Source: a candidate division LCP-89 bacterium B3_LCP (GTDB taxonomy: Bacteria > Electryoneota > B3-LCP). Taken from it: a DNA stretch of 64,000 nucleotides. Position 1 is the first letter of the stretch. Each line of letters begins with the position of its first letter. Location of the stretch: contig NJBN01000012.1 of the NCBI GenBank assembly GCA_005223185.1, positions 45,835 through 109,834 of the forward strand. Reading direction: 5' to 3'. Both the position numbers and the translations under genes were made by a program. The notes beneath the pieces are model-generated. The model saw only the letters and a program-made list of their open reading frames with translations. It searched no databases and was not told the DNA's origin. Positions 17,502-25,049 of this stretch are shown piece after piece.

Positions 17502-17580
17502 AATCCTGTAATCGGGGCTGCCTCTGATCCCCGACGATAAACATAGCTTTTTCAAACCAATCAGCATTAAAATAACTGCC

Positions 17581-18195
17581 GTGAACCCAGTCTTCGTTAA
17601 AAGGGGAAAAGTACTCTTCCTGCTGAAGTCACCTGGCGATTTCATGAAGAGCATAAAAAAAGGAAAAATTCACCTAAGTGACGAACTTCTCGTTCGTGAG
17701 CAGGGGGGAGTGCAATGGATTCCCATTCAGGACATAGATCAGTTTAAATTCGAGGCTAACGAACCTAACGGTTCATCGACTTCAGCAGTTGTATCGAGTC
17801 CCGGTGACATTTTCGATCACGTCCGTCAGCCCGGATTTAATCTGTCGGCGTTCTGTTATGGCGCCTTCTGGTATTTTTTACATAAAATGCCTGCAATCGG
17901 AAGACGGAAATTGATAGTTACTATAATTCTCATGTTCACTGCTTTCGCTGGTGGGATTCTGCTGGAATTTACCCCGATTCCGATAACCTTGCTTTTGCTT
18001 GCAGTCTGGTCAATTTCAGCGCTACATTCCGCTTGGCGTGCAGATCACGATCTGAATCTCCTCCAGATAAAGCGCTTTCATCAAGAGACTACAACGCCTC
18101 ATGATGAAGGATCTGGTTTTGAACATATACCCCTTTCTGAAGATGATATCGTAGATCTCTACATTCCAACCCTGCGAGAGAAAATACTTAACTAA
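17581..18195 (+). CDS. GYF-like plus DUF2628-like membrane protein
   Basis: 204-aa protein of unknown function. The first 55 residues contain the pattern G-K-I-x-L-S-D-E-L-L-V-R-E-x-G-G-V-Q-W-I-P-I-x-D-I-x-Q-F, resembling the GYF_2/tudor-like modules found at the N-terminus of bacterial membrane proteins. Residues about 80-105 (FNLSAFCYGAFWYFLHKM) resemble the DUF2628 entry motif, followed by two hydrophobic segments (about 112-147) and a charged C-terminal tail. The start used is a GTG without a clear ribosome-binding site; an ATG at 17644 is an alternative that would remove part of the GYF-like module. No partner genes suggest a role. Confidence 0.55.
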   Translation: MNPVFVKRGKVLFLLKSPGDFMKSIKKGKIHLSDELLVREQGGVQWIPIQDIDQFKFEANEPNGSSTSAVVSSPGDIFDHVRQPGFNLSAFCYGAFWYFLHKMPAIGRRKLIVTIILMFTAFAGGILLEFTPIPITLLLLAVWSISALHSAWRADHDLNLLQIKRFHQETTTPHDEGSGFEHIPLSEDDIVDLYIPTLREKILN

Positions 18196-18207
18196 ATTAG
18201 TACCATT

Positions 18208-19344
18208 ATGATTAGCTTTACCTTTGACGAAGAACAGGAACTTCTCCGTCAGCAGGTGCGGCGCTTTGTTGACTCCGAAGTGATCCCCAACGCACGGGAA
18301 TGCGATGAATCAGGTAAATTCCCGCGACGTCTCTTTGAAAAGATGGGACAATTAGGTTTCTTCGCCTTGCGCTATCCTGAAGAGTTAGGAGGTTCCTCCG
18401 CTGGATCTATCACGCTATCCCTGATCTTGGAAGAAATCGCCAGAGGCGATTTAGCCCTGGCTGCCGCCTGTCAGATGCAAAGCCTGATGGGGACGGATTT
18501 CATTTACCGCTTTGGCAATAATGATCAGCATGAAAGATTCCTCAAACCCGCTATCCGCGGTGAAAAAATCGGCACGATCTGCATGACGGAACCGGACGCT
18601 GGTTCGGATCTGGGCGCCATCAAAACCACTGCCGTTAAAAAGGGTAAAGAGTGGGTAATTAATGGTCAGAAGAATTGGGTCACATTGGGACCACAAGCCG
18701 ATTTCTTCACCGTCGCCGCCAAAACCGATCCCGAAGCTGGTTTTAAGGGAATTGACATCTTCCTTGTTGAGAAGGATTCCCCCGGTTTCTCTTTAGGAAA
18801 ATCAATGCCAAAGTTGGGCACTAAGGCTGCCCCCAACACGGAACTCTACTTCGATGACTGCACTGTGCCTGAAGAAAATTTAATGGGAGAGCAGGGAACA
18901 GGGTTTGCGAACCTGAGCAAAATCTTAAACGAAATCAGAGTTCAGACTGGAGCGCTCTCGTTAGGCGTTGCCAGGGCTGCCTATGATGAGGCTGTCAAGT
19001 ATGCTGGGGAAAGAGCTGCTTTCGGTAGACCTATCCGCAAGTTTCAGGCTATAGCTTTTCATTTAGCCGAAATGGCTACCCTGATTGAAACTTCAAAGCT
19101 CCATGTGTATCGCACAGCCTGGATGATAGAGACAAACCAGACCTGTGTAAAGGAAGCTGCTATGGCAAAGTTAGTGGCTTCCGAAGCTGCTAACAGAATC
19201 ACTGATCTGGCGATGCGCATCTTCGCTGCTTACGGTTTTTCCATGGAATACGATGTGCAGCGTTATTTCAGAGATGCGCGTTTTCTTCTACTGGGTGGCG
19301 GTACTTCTGAGATCCTGCACGGCATAATTAATCGAGAATTGTGA
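18208..19344 (+). CDS. Acyl-CoA dehydrogenase family protein
   Basis: 378-aa FAD enzyme of the acyl-CoA dehydrogenase fold, introducing a trans-2 double bond in an acyl-CoA thioester. The N-terminal helical domain (1-115), the FAD-binding CMTEPDAGSDLGAIKTTA (about 128-147), WVINGQKNWVTLG and the C-terminal RAAFGRPIRKFQAIAFHLAEMAT are standard. The C-terminal signature reads GGGTSEI where many members have YEGTSEI, so the usual catalytic Glu of short/medium-chain enzymes is a Gly; a Glu in LNEIR (helix G region, where isovaleryl- and long-chain enzymes keep their base) could substitute. Physiological substrate unknown. No electron-transfer flavoprotein genes are nearby. Confidence 0.85.
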   Translation: MISFTFDEEQELLRQQVRRFVDSEVIPNARECDESGKFPRRLFEKMGQLGFFALRYPEELGGSSAGSITLSLILEEIARGDLALAAACQMQSLMGTDFIYRFGNNDQHERFLKPAIRGEKIGTICMTEPDAGSDLGAIKTTAVKKGKEWVINGQKNWVTLGPQADFFTVAAKTDPEAGFKGIDIFLVEKDSPGFSLGKSMPKLGTKAAPNTELYFDDCTVPEENLMGEQGTGFANLSKILNEIRVQTGALSLGVARAAYDEAVKYAGERAAFGRPIRKFQAIAFHLAEMATLIETSKLHVYRTAWMIETNQTCVKEAAMAKLVASEAANRITDLAMRIFAAYGFSMEYDVQRYFRDARFLLLGGGTSEILHGIINREL

Positions 19345-19435
19345 TACTTTCGTTCCGCTTGAGCGGGACAGACATATTAACCTGGGAATTCACTTGTCCG
19401 CCAAAGGCTGATTCCCGCTATCTTCTTGTTATTGT

Positions 19436-19502
19436 CAGTGCCGCAGAGTCCCTGTACCCTGCGATTGAAATAGCCGCTGAATGCGGGGAGTCAGAGGCAC
19501 TG
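19436..19502 (+). other. Inverted repeat in the gap before the PfkB gene
   Basis: In the 189-nt gap 19345-19533, CAGTGCC (19436-19442) and GGCACTG (19496-19502) are perfect complements around a 53-nt loop that itself can fold partially. Just upstream GGGAAT and ATTCCC (about 19384-19415) form another pair around a GTCCGCC core resembling fragments of interspersed repeats. No coding sequence is seen. Function unknown. Confidence 0.35.
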
Positions 19503-19533
19503 GTGATATATTAAATAACCTCAGGTATAGAGA

Positions 19534-20433
19534 ATGAACGTAGGCATTATAGGTACCGCTAACCGGGATAAACTCATTCTGCCATCAGGCGCCAGAGTTG
19601 AATCATGGGGTGGGGTCATTTACAATATTTTGACCCTGTCACATTATATGGGACCCGATGAAAGAGTGCGCCCAATTTGTCCTTTGGGCGCAAACGCAAA
19701 GGATGTCTTTTTAGATCTGTTGAACCGGTTCAGCAACGTTGATGCGGGCGCAATCTTTCATTGTCCAGAGCCACACAATCGTGTTACGCTTGAATGTATC
19801 AGCCAGGAAGAGAAAAGAGAAAGTGCCCAGCTTACCCTGCCGCCTCTGCCCTTCGATCATATAAAACAGCACCTTTCAGAACTCGATTTCTTGTTGATTA
19901 ATTTCACCTCAGGGCGCGAAATCGAGAAGGATACACTCAGGCAGATTCGCGATTTCTTTAAGGGACCGATTTTGCTGGACGTTCACAGTCTCACTTTAGG
20001 TGATCCTGACGTCAAAGGGCGCAGGCGTCCTCAGGTGCTTCGAGATTGGCAGGAATGGCTTAAAGGAGTGGATTACGTTCAACTCACCATGTATGAAGCA
20101 GGCTGTATGACAGGGGAATCTTCCGCTTCGATATCGAACTTGGTGGATGTAGCTGACTGGCTTCTGATGAACGGAACTAAAGGGATTTTCGTAACTCGTG
20201 GTGAAGACGGAGCTTATTATTTTCACACAGACGATGATGGTATCTTGAAGGAAGAAATTCCACCATTCACTCTCCACACTGTTGTGGATACGACAGGATG
20301 TGGAGACGTTTTTTCATCAGCCTTGATCTACCACTATCTGAAGAGAAATGATATATTAAAAGCGTTGGAATTCGCCGTCAAAGCATCTGCTCTGAAAGCT
20401 ACGACCAGCGGCATTCAAGCCTGGCTTAAATAA
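19534..20433 (+). CDS. PfkB/ribokinase-family carbohydrate kinase
   Basis: 299-aa cytoplasmic kinase. It has the N-terminal start typical of the family, a central beta-alpha region, FVTRGEDGAYYF and the C-terminal anion-hole signature VDTTGCGDVFSSALIYHYL (about 250-268), in which the catalytic Asp is present and the usual GAGD reads GCGD. The N-terminal GG substrate motif is reduced to SWGGVIYN. Nucleoside or sugar specificity cannot be assigned. An SDR gene follows after 46 nt. Confidence 0.75.
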   Translation: MNVGIIGTANRDKLILPSGARVESWGGVIYNILTLSHYMGPDERVRPICPLGANAKDVFLDLLNRFSNVDAGAIFHCPEPHNRVTLECISQEEKRESAQLTLPPLPFDHIKQHLSELDFLLINFTSGREIEKDTLRQIRDFFKGPILLDVHSLTLGDPDVKGRRRPQVLRDWQEWLKGVDYVQLTMYEAGCMTGESSASISNLVDVADWLLMNGTKGIFVTRGEDGAYYFHTDDDGILKEEIPPFTLHTVVDTTGCGDVFSSALIYHYLKRNDILKALEFAVKASALKATTSGIQAWLK

Positions 20434-20479
20434 ACGTGCAGAGTGATTCCTTACGGATTTCGATTGAATGGGATGAAGA

Positions 20480-21271
20480 TTGTATCGGTTTTCAAATAAA
20501 ACAGTTCTGGTAACCGGAGCATCGTCGGGGATTGGCAGGCAGACTGCTTTAGACCTTAGCTCTAAGGGAGCGCGGCTCCTGCTCTGTGCTCGCCGGGAAA
20601 ACCTGCTTCAGGAGTTGGCTGACCAGATAAAATCCTCCGGAAATCATGCTGAAATCATCCCGTGCGACTTAACTATCCAAGAATCCCGTGATAAATTGAT
20701 CGGGAAGGTAACCTCTCTCTGCGGCTGCCCGGACGTTATTATAAATAATGCCGGCTACGGAAATTATCGTTCCTTTGCAGATGAATCACCCGCTGATATC
20801 GCTCGAATGATGGAGCTGAATTACATGGCTGCCGCACATATCATGTCAGCTTTCATCAATCCTATGTTACAGAGGCGTTCTGGCGTCATCGTAAACGTTT
20901 CCTCAGGTGCCGGGAAGGTTGCCATACCTTTTATGGCTTCATATTGCGCAACCAAGTTCGCTCTATGCGCTTTAACGGAAGCTGTATCGTATGAGATACG
21001 TGGCTCTGGTGTTACCATTCACCTGATTAATCCGGGACCAGTAAAAACCGAATTTTTCAATGCTGGTGTTTGGGAAGGTGACCATCCGGTTAAGTTAGCA
21101 AGCGCAGAGCAAGTCTCCCGAACAATTCAGGACGCTATTCACAAGAATCGCTTGATAAGTTACGTACCACCCAAAAGAGGATTAATGGTTTACGCGTACA
21201 ACCTGTTGGATCCTCTGGCGCGCAAAATCATGATCCGCAAAGTAAAGAGACACAAACGTTCAACCGCCTGA
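20480..21271 (+). CDS. Short-chain dehydrogenase/reductase
   Basis: 263-aa classical SDR. The dinucleotide motif TGASSGIG is at residues about 12-19, NNAGYG at about 90, and the catalytic Ser-Tyr-Lys set is complete (VSSGAGK...SYCATKFAL). Residues after the active site end in a basic, hydrophobic tail, as in DltE/YqjQ-like SDRs associated with membranes or lipids. The only possible start is a TTG at 20480, because a stop codon lies two codons upstream. The histidine kinase gene starts 4 nt after its stop, so the two are probably co-transcribed. Substrate unknown. Confidence 0.82.
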   Translation: MYRFSNKTVLVTGASSGIGRQTALDLSSKGARLLLCARRENLLQELADQIKSSGNHAEIIPCDLTIQESRDKLIGKVTSLCGCPDVIINNAGYGNYRSFADESPADIARMMELNYMAAAHIMSAFINPMLQRRSGVIVNVSSGAGKVAIPFMASYCATKFALCALTEAVSYEIRGSGVTIHLINPGPVKTEFFNAGVWEGDHPVKLASAEQVSRTIQDAIHKNRLISYVPPKRGLMVYAYNLLDPLARKIMIRKVKRHKRSTA

Positions 21272-21275
21272 AATC

Positions 21276-22433
21276 GTGTCAAATTGTTCCTCAAAAAAAG
21301 ACCCCGAAAAACGTCAAATTCCCAACCCGGTCATCGATTATCAGATAAACGAAGCCCAGGTTCGCATTCTGCGGCAGAGTTTCTTAGATTCTTCGGACGC
21401 CATAATGATTACGGACCGGGACGGCATCATCGTTGACGTTAACCCCGCTTTTACCGGGATTTACGGATACTCTGCGGAGGAAGCCATCGGAATGACACCA
21501 AGCCTTCTGCGCCACCCCCATCGAGATGCGGATCTCTATAAGGTGATGTGGCGCGGCATATTGGATCCCGAAGTGGGTTTCTGGCGAGGGGAAATCCTCA
21601 ATCGTTGCAAAGATGGAAGCGATATTCCGGTAATGCTGTCCATTACCCCGATAAGGGATGAAAACGGTGAAACCACGCATTACATGGGTTTGGCTATCGA
21701 TGTCACAGACAAAAAAGTCTTAGAAGATAAAGTTGAACGCCTCCGCCGCGAATACGGTTTCTTCATCAGGCATGAACTGCGCAACTTGCTTGCTGCGATC
21801 ATCGGTTACCACGAAATGGCTTTAACCCTGGCAGAACCTGTCCCTCCTAAACTGAATAAATACCTCTCTTCGGCTAGAGATGCTGGTTTAGCGACCTTGA
21901 AGATCGTGGATATGCTGAGGGATCTGGATTATTATGAAACTGGCAGAGTGAAAATCGAGAAGCAGAAGGTAAGATTAGGTGATGTAGTTCAAAACGCAGT
22001 TGAGCATCTTCGTCCTCTGGCGCAATCTGTTGATATTGAGGTGAAAGTCCGCGTAGATACCGATTCCGATACTGTGAGTGTTGACACTCCTAAGATGGAA
22101 TCAGTATTTGTCAACTTACTTAAAAATGCAATTGAACACATTTCCGGGATCCCGGATGAGGTTGTGAGAGTTCGTTTATATGAGGAGGGGAAATTCTTAG
22201 CCGTTTCAGTGAACAATGGCGGCGAACCGATTCCGCCTGAAAGGCTCATCACTTTCTTCGAACGATTCAACACGACCAAAAAGAACATAGGTGGTACGGG
22301 TTTAGGGACCACCTTTGCTGAACTTATCACCAGGGCACATGACGGTAAAATCAGCGTGAAATCATCCGCTGAAGAAGGCACCACCGTGACCGTGATGATC
22401 CCGGGGCAAAAATCTCATTTAATTAAGACCTAA
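21276..22433 (+). CDS. PAS-domain sensor histidine kinase (soluble)
   Basis: 385-aa cytoplasmic kinase without membrane segments. One PAS domain covers about 30-150 (SDAIMITDRDGIIVDVNPAFTGIYGY ... GLAIDVTDKK), the dimerisation helix has the phospho-acceptor His in FIRHELRNLLAAIIGYHEM (about 165), and the ATPase domain has the N box NLLKNAIEHI and the G2 box GGTGLGTTFAELI. It starts with GTG four nt after the SDR stop. No response regulator is adjacent, so the partner is unknown; the PAS domain suggests an internal redox or ligand signal. Confidence 0.85.
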   Translation: MSNCSSKKDPEKRQIPNPVIDYQINEAQVRILRQSFLDSSDAIMITDRDGIIVDVNPAFTGIYGYSAEEAIGMTPSLLRHPHRDADLYKVMWRGILDPEVGFWRGEILNRCKDGSDIPVMLSITPIRDENGETTHYMGLAIDVTDKKVLEDKVERLRREYGFFIRHELRNLLAAIIGYHEMALTLAEPVPPKLNKYLSSARDAGLATLKIVDMLRDLDYYETGRVKIEKQKVRLGDVVQNAVEHLRPLAQSVDIEVKVRVDTDSDTVSVDTPKMESVFVNLLKNAIEHISGIPDEVVRVRLYEEGKFLAVSVNNGGEPIPPERLITFFERFNTTKKNIGGTGLGTTFAELITRAHDGKISVKSSAEEGTTVTVMIPGQKSHLIKT

Positions 22434-22459
22434 TAACATATATCATAAGGATTGTAAAG

Positions 22460-22852
22460 ATGAGAAGGTACTTAATTTCTTTTATCTTATTGGCAGCGCT
22501 GACTGTTTCATTGATGCAGGGATGTGCTGGCACACGTAAAGCTGAACAGGTAAAATTGCGAGCACAACGCGTTCAAGCGACCTTAACGGACATAGCTGAA
22601 GCGCTGGAAAAATATCAACAGGATAAGGGCTATTTCCCCAAAGGAATGGCAACCTTGCGCAATGCACGTTATCTTTCAATAATGCCTGATCTGGAACGAG
22701 AATGGAAATTTGAGTATTTCACCGATGGCGGGAATGTCATGATGGTGGAGGCTGTCAGCAGGTCTTCCATGCCGGACGGCAGCGGACACAGAATCACCTA
22801 CCGCGTCCCCAGTGACGTGTGGGAAGGCTACGGCATCACCGAATTTCCGTAA
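22460..22852 (+). CDS. Lipoprotein with type II secretion pseudopilin-like domain
   Basis: 130-aa exported protein. MRRYLISFILLAALTVSLMQGC is a lipoprotein signal with Cys22 as lipid attachment site. The following region, with an EALEKYQQDKGYFPKGMATL motif, a short loop, then W-K-F-E-Y-F, resembles the C-terminal half of GspG-type major pseudopilins but lacks the prepilin peptidase site, so it would be an anchored periplasmic or outer-membrane domain rather than a pilin. Role unknown. It lies 26 nt downstream of the histidine kinase and upstream of the FmdB gene. Confidence 0.6.
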   Translation: MRRYLISFILLAALTVSLMQGCAGTRKAEQVKLRAQRVQATLTDIAEALEKYQQDKGYFPKGMATLRNARYLSIMPDLEREWKFEYFTDGGNVMMVEAVSRSSMPDGSGHRITYRVPSDVWEGYGITEFP

Positions 22853-22942
22853 GAAGATATCCGCTTAGTTAGCGAATCCTTTTTATGATCCGTGCATCTA
22901 ATTTACTGTTGAACAAAATAACTCTAAGAGGAACTGGATAAC

Positions 22943-23140
22943 ATGCCCATTTTTGAATATCACTGCCCCGACTGCAGAACTGATTTTGAGGAATTACGCA
23001 CTCTCGCGAAACGAGATGACATTGCCGTCTGCCCAAATTGTAAAAGCAGACGTACAGAGAGAAAAGTATCCACTTTTTCTGCTTCAGGATTTGGTAACAG
23101 CGGTGGTTCTTCATGCGTTCCCGGTGGCGGCTTCACATGA
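22943..23140 (+). CDS. FmdB-family zinc ribbon protein
   Basis: 65-aa protein that starts MPIFEYHCPDCRTDFEEL and has a second CPNC pair, making a CxxC-CxxC zinc ribbon, then a Gly/Ser-rich tail. FmdB-type proteins are small putative regulators of unknown mechanism. AGAGGA lies about 10 nt before the ATG. A strong terminator follows at 23182. Confidence 0.85.
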   Translation: MPIFEYHCPDCRTDFEELRTLAKRDDIAVCPNCKSRRTERKVSTFSASGFGNSGGSSCVPGGGFT

Positions 23141-23181
23141 GGTTAATTCACTGGTGAGCCGGAGGCTCGTAAGATTTAAGA

Positions 23182-23213
23182 AACAAACCCCGAATTCAGG
23201 TTCGGGGTTTGTT
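23182..23213. terminator. Bidirectional terminator between fmdB and thiD
   Basis: AACAAACCCCGAA (23182-23194) and TTCGGGGTTTGTT (23201-23213) form a perfect 13-bp stem with a 6-nt loop, located between convergent genes. Confidence 0.85.
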
Positions 23214-23238
23214 ATATGGACATTAATAAATACCGAAT

Positions 23239-23264
23239 AGGTAGCGCGGGGGCTTGCCCCCGCT
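23239..23264 (+). repeat. Palindromic interspersed repeat
   Basis: AGGTAGCGCGGGGG then CTTG then CCCCCGC: the arms GCGGGGGC (23246-23253) and GCCCCCGC (23256-23263) are perfect complements. The left arm recurs at 749-761, and the GTAG-GGGG lead-in resembles the palindromes found inside coding sequence at 58419 and 60889. Confidence 0.6.
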
Positions 23265-23273
23265 TGAAAAGGA

Positions 23274-24056
23274 TCACAATTCCAAAAACCCAACCCCCCC
23301 ATCCCGACCCGTAGAGTATGCCGATTTGATGGCATCATTAACAGCACAGATTGCGAATTCTACTCCTGCCTTCGGATCGTTTTTCTGCATCAGTCCGATG
23401 GCTGCCAACGTTGAAAGTGCGCAGCCGGTGCCTCTGAGGTTCAAATGGGTGTGATGTCTTTCGTGTGGATATTCATTCACAGTTCCTTGGTCAACGAAAA
23501 TATCAACTAACTGATCCTGTAGATGCCCTCCTTTAAGTAACACCGAACACCTCCATTTCTCTGATAACGCCAACGCTGCTTTAATTGCTTCCTCTTTGGT
23601 CTGAATATCACTCTTATTGAACCAGGCAGCTTCATCTGCATTGGGAGTTACCAGAGTGCAGTGCGGTATCAGTTCGCCTTCGATAAGATCCACTGCTTCC
23701 GGCAGGATGAGATCACCGCGACTCGAAGATTTTATTACAGGATCGAGTACAACAGGGCACTCTTTATGGGAGATAAAATCAGTTACAGCTTCGACCACAT
23801 CCGGTGAATACAACATCCCAATCTTTATCGCCCCTATTTCGAATTCCCTCTCAACTATGCCAAGTTCTTTTCCCACAAATTCTGCTGGCAGGGGAATAAC
23901 TTCTAAAAGCTGGTTAGCCCCCTGAGCTGCGACTGAAGTGAGTACCACCAGAGGGTGAAACCCTTGCGACCTGATAACCGCTGCATCTGTTAGAATGCCG
24001 GCTCCACCCGTGGGGTCAAATCCGGCAATACTTAACACTGCTTGCTTTTGCTTCAT
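23274..24056 (-). CDS. thiD: Hydroxymethylpyrimidine/phosphomethylpyrimidine kinase
   Basis: Phosphorylates HMP and HMP-P for thiamine synthesis. The 260-aa ribokinase-fold protein has SIAGFDPTGGAGILTDAAVI at the N-terminus, LDPVIKSSSRGDL, VTPNADEA and the catalytic anion hole LRGTGCALSTLAAIGL with its Cys. It follows thiL by 3 nt in the thiD-thiL-ctpA-pdxA unit. Confidence 0.93.
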   Translation of the reverse strand: MKQKQAVLSIAGFDPTGGAGILTDAAVIRSQGFHPLVVLTSVAAQGANQLLEVIPLPAEFVGKELGIVEREFEIGAIKIGMLYSPDVVEAVTDFISHKECPVVLDPVIKSSSRGDLILPEAVDLIEGELIPHCTLVTPNADEAAWFNKSDIQTKEEAIKAALALSEKWRCSVLLKGGHLQDQLVDIFVDQGTVNEYPHERHHTHLNLRGTGCALSTLAAIGLMQKNDPKAGVEFAICAVNDAIKSAYSTGRDGGVGFLEL

Positions 24057-24059
24057 ATC

Positions 24060-25049
24060 CTATTTAAAGTGATCGTGAGCTGTCGGATTTATCTCATCGA
24101 TGCTACCATTCCTTCGTTTTAAACGCAATCCTGAATCCTTAGTGATCGTACCGATAGCGTAGATAGTCCTACCCAACTTCCTACTGACTGCACTTGCGAA
24201 AGAATCGAAATCCTGCTCCCCGGTGCATCCCAGTAACCGGTAATCCTCCCCGCCGTACAGAGCCATCTGTGTTGTATCCCACTCTTCAGCAATGGCAATA
24301 GATTGCAGAGTTTCGCTGATTGGTAAATCCGCCTCAACCAGCACAGCCCCTGCATCAGATGCCTTTAAGATATGCCCCAAATCACCCGCTAATCCATCGG
24401 AAATGTCGATCATTGCGGTAGTTTGAGCGGATTCTGCACACAATAGCCCCAGTTCAATTTCCGGATGTGGTTCTGAGAATGCGGAAATCAAATCTGTGCA
24501 CCCTTTGTTTTCTGAATTATTCTGAAGACATCTTAAACCCGCCGCAGCGTCGCCTAAGTAACTAGATACCCAAATTACATCACCGGGATTGGCGCCCTTC
24601 CTTCTGATTACATGATCTTCGTGCACTATTCCATTTAGGGATACCGCTATCAGTAAATCATTTTTAGAAAGAGACAGATCACCGCCGATAAGATCGACTT
24701 CGTGTATGTCCGCCAAAGCCTTAAAGCCATCACGAAGACCGATGATGCTTTCTTCTGACCATTTTTGAGGAATCGCCAACGACAGGTGTGCGTGCTTAGG
24801 TTTCCCTCCCATAGCTGCAATATCAGAGAGATTTACTGCTAAGGACTTCCAACCCAATTGATAGGCATTACCCCATTCACGGCGAAAATGAACGTTTTCA
24901 ACTAAGATGTCGGTGGTTTGTAGTAGAAGTGTGCCTTCGGTGGGTTCAATTATCACAGCGGATGAGTCGTCGCCCGGAGGAATCTTCACGTCCTGTTTGA
25001 ACTTCCAGCCTTGGATAAGTCTATCTATTAGCTCGAATTCGCCCTTCAT
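24060..25049 (-). CDS. thiL: Thiamine-monophosphate kinase
   Basis: Makes thiamine pyrophosphate from the monophosphate with ATP. The 329-aa AIR-synthase-like protein has the N-terminal GDDSSAVI metal site (about 26-33), TTDILVENVHFRREW, LSDIAAMGGKPKHAHLSLA and MIDISDGLAGDLGHI. The start overlaps the ctpA stop by 4 nt (ATGA), so translation is coupled. With thiD it shows thiamine cofactor capacity. Confidence 0.93.
   Translation of the reverse strand: MKGEFELIDRLIQGWKFKQDVKIPPGDDSSAVIIEPTEGTLLLQTTDILVENVHFRREWGNAYQLGWKSLAVNLSDIAAMGGKPKHAHLSLAIPQKWSEESIIGLRDGFKALADIHEVDLIGGDLSLSKNDLLIAVSLNGIVHEDHVIRRKGANPGDVIWVSSYLGDAAAGLRCLQNNSENKGCTDLISAFSEPHPEIELGLLCAESAQTTAMIDISDGLAGDLGHILKASDAGAVLVEADLPISETLQSIAIAEEWDTTQMALYGGEDYRLLGCTGEQDFDSFASAVSRKLGRTIYAIGTITKDSGLRLKRRNGSIDEINPTAHDHFK

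Noticed and set aside
17299..17511. 70-codon + strand frame before the GYF-like gene
   Set aside because: It runs through the promoter at 17400-17428 and the hairpin at 17463-17501, and has no ribosome-binding site.
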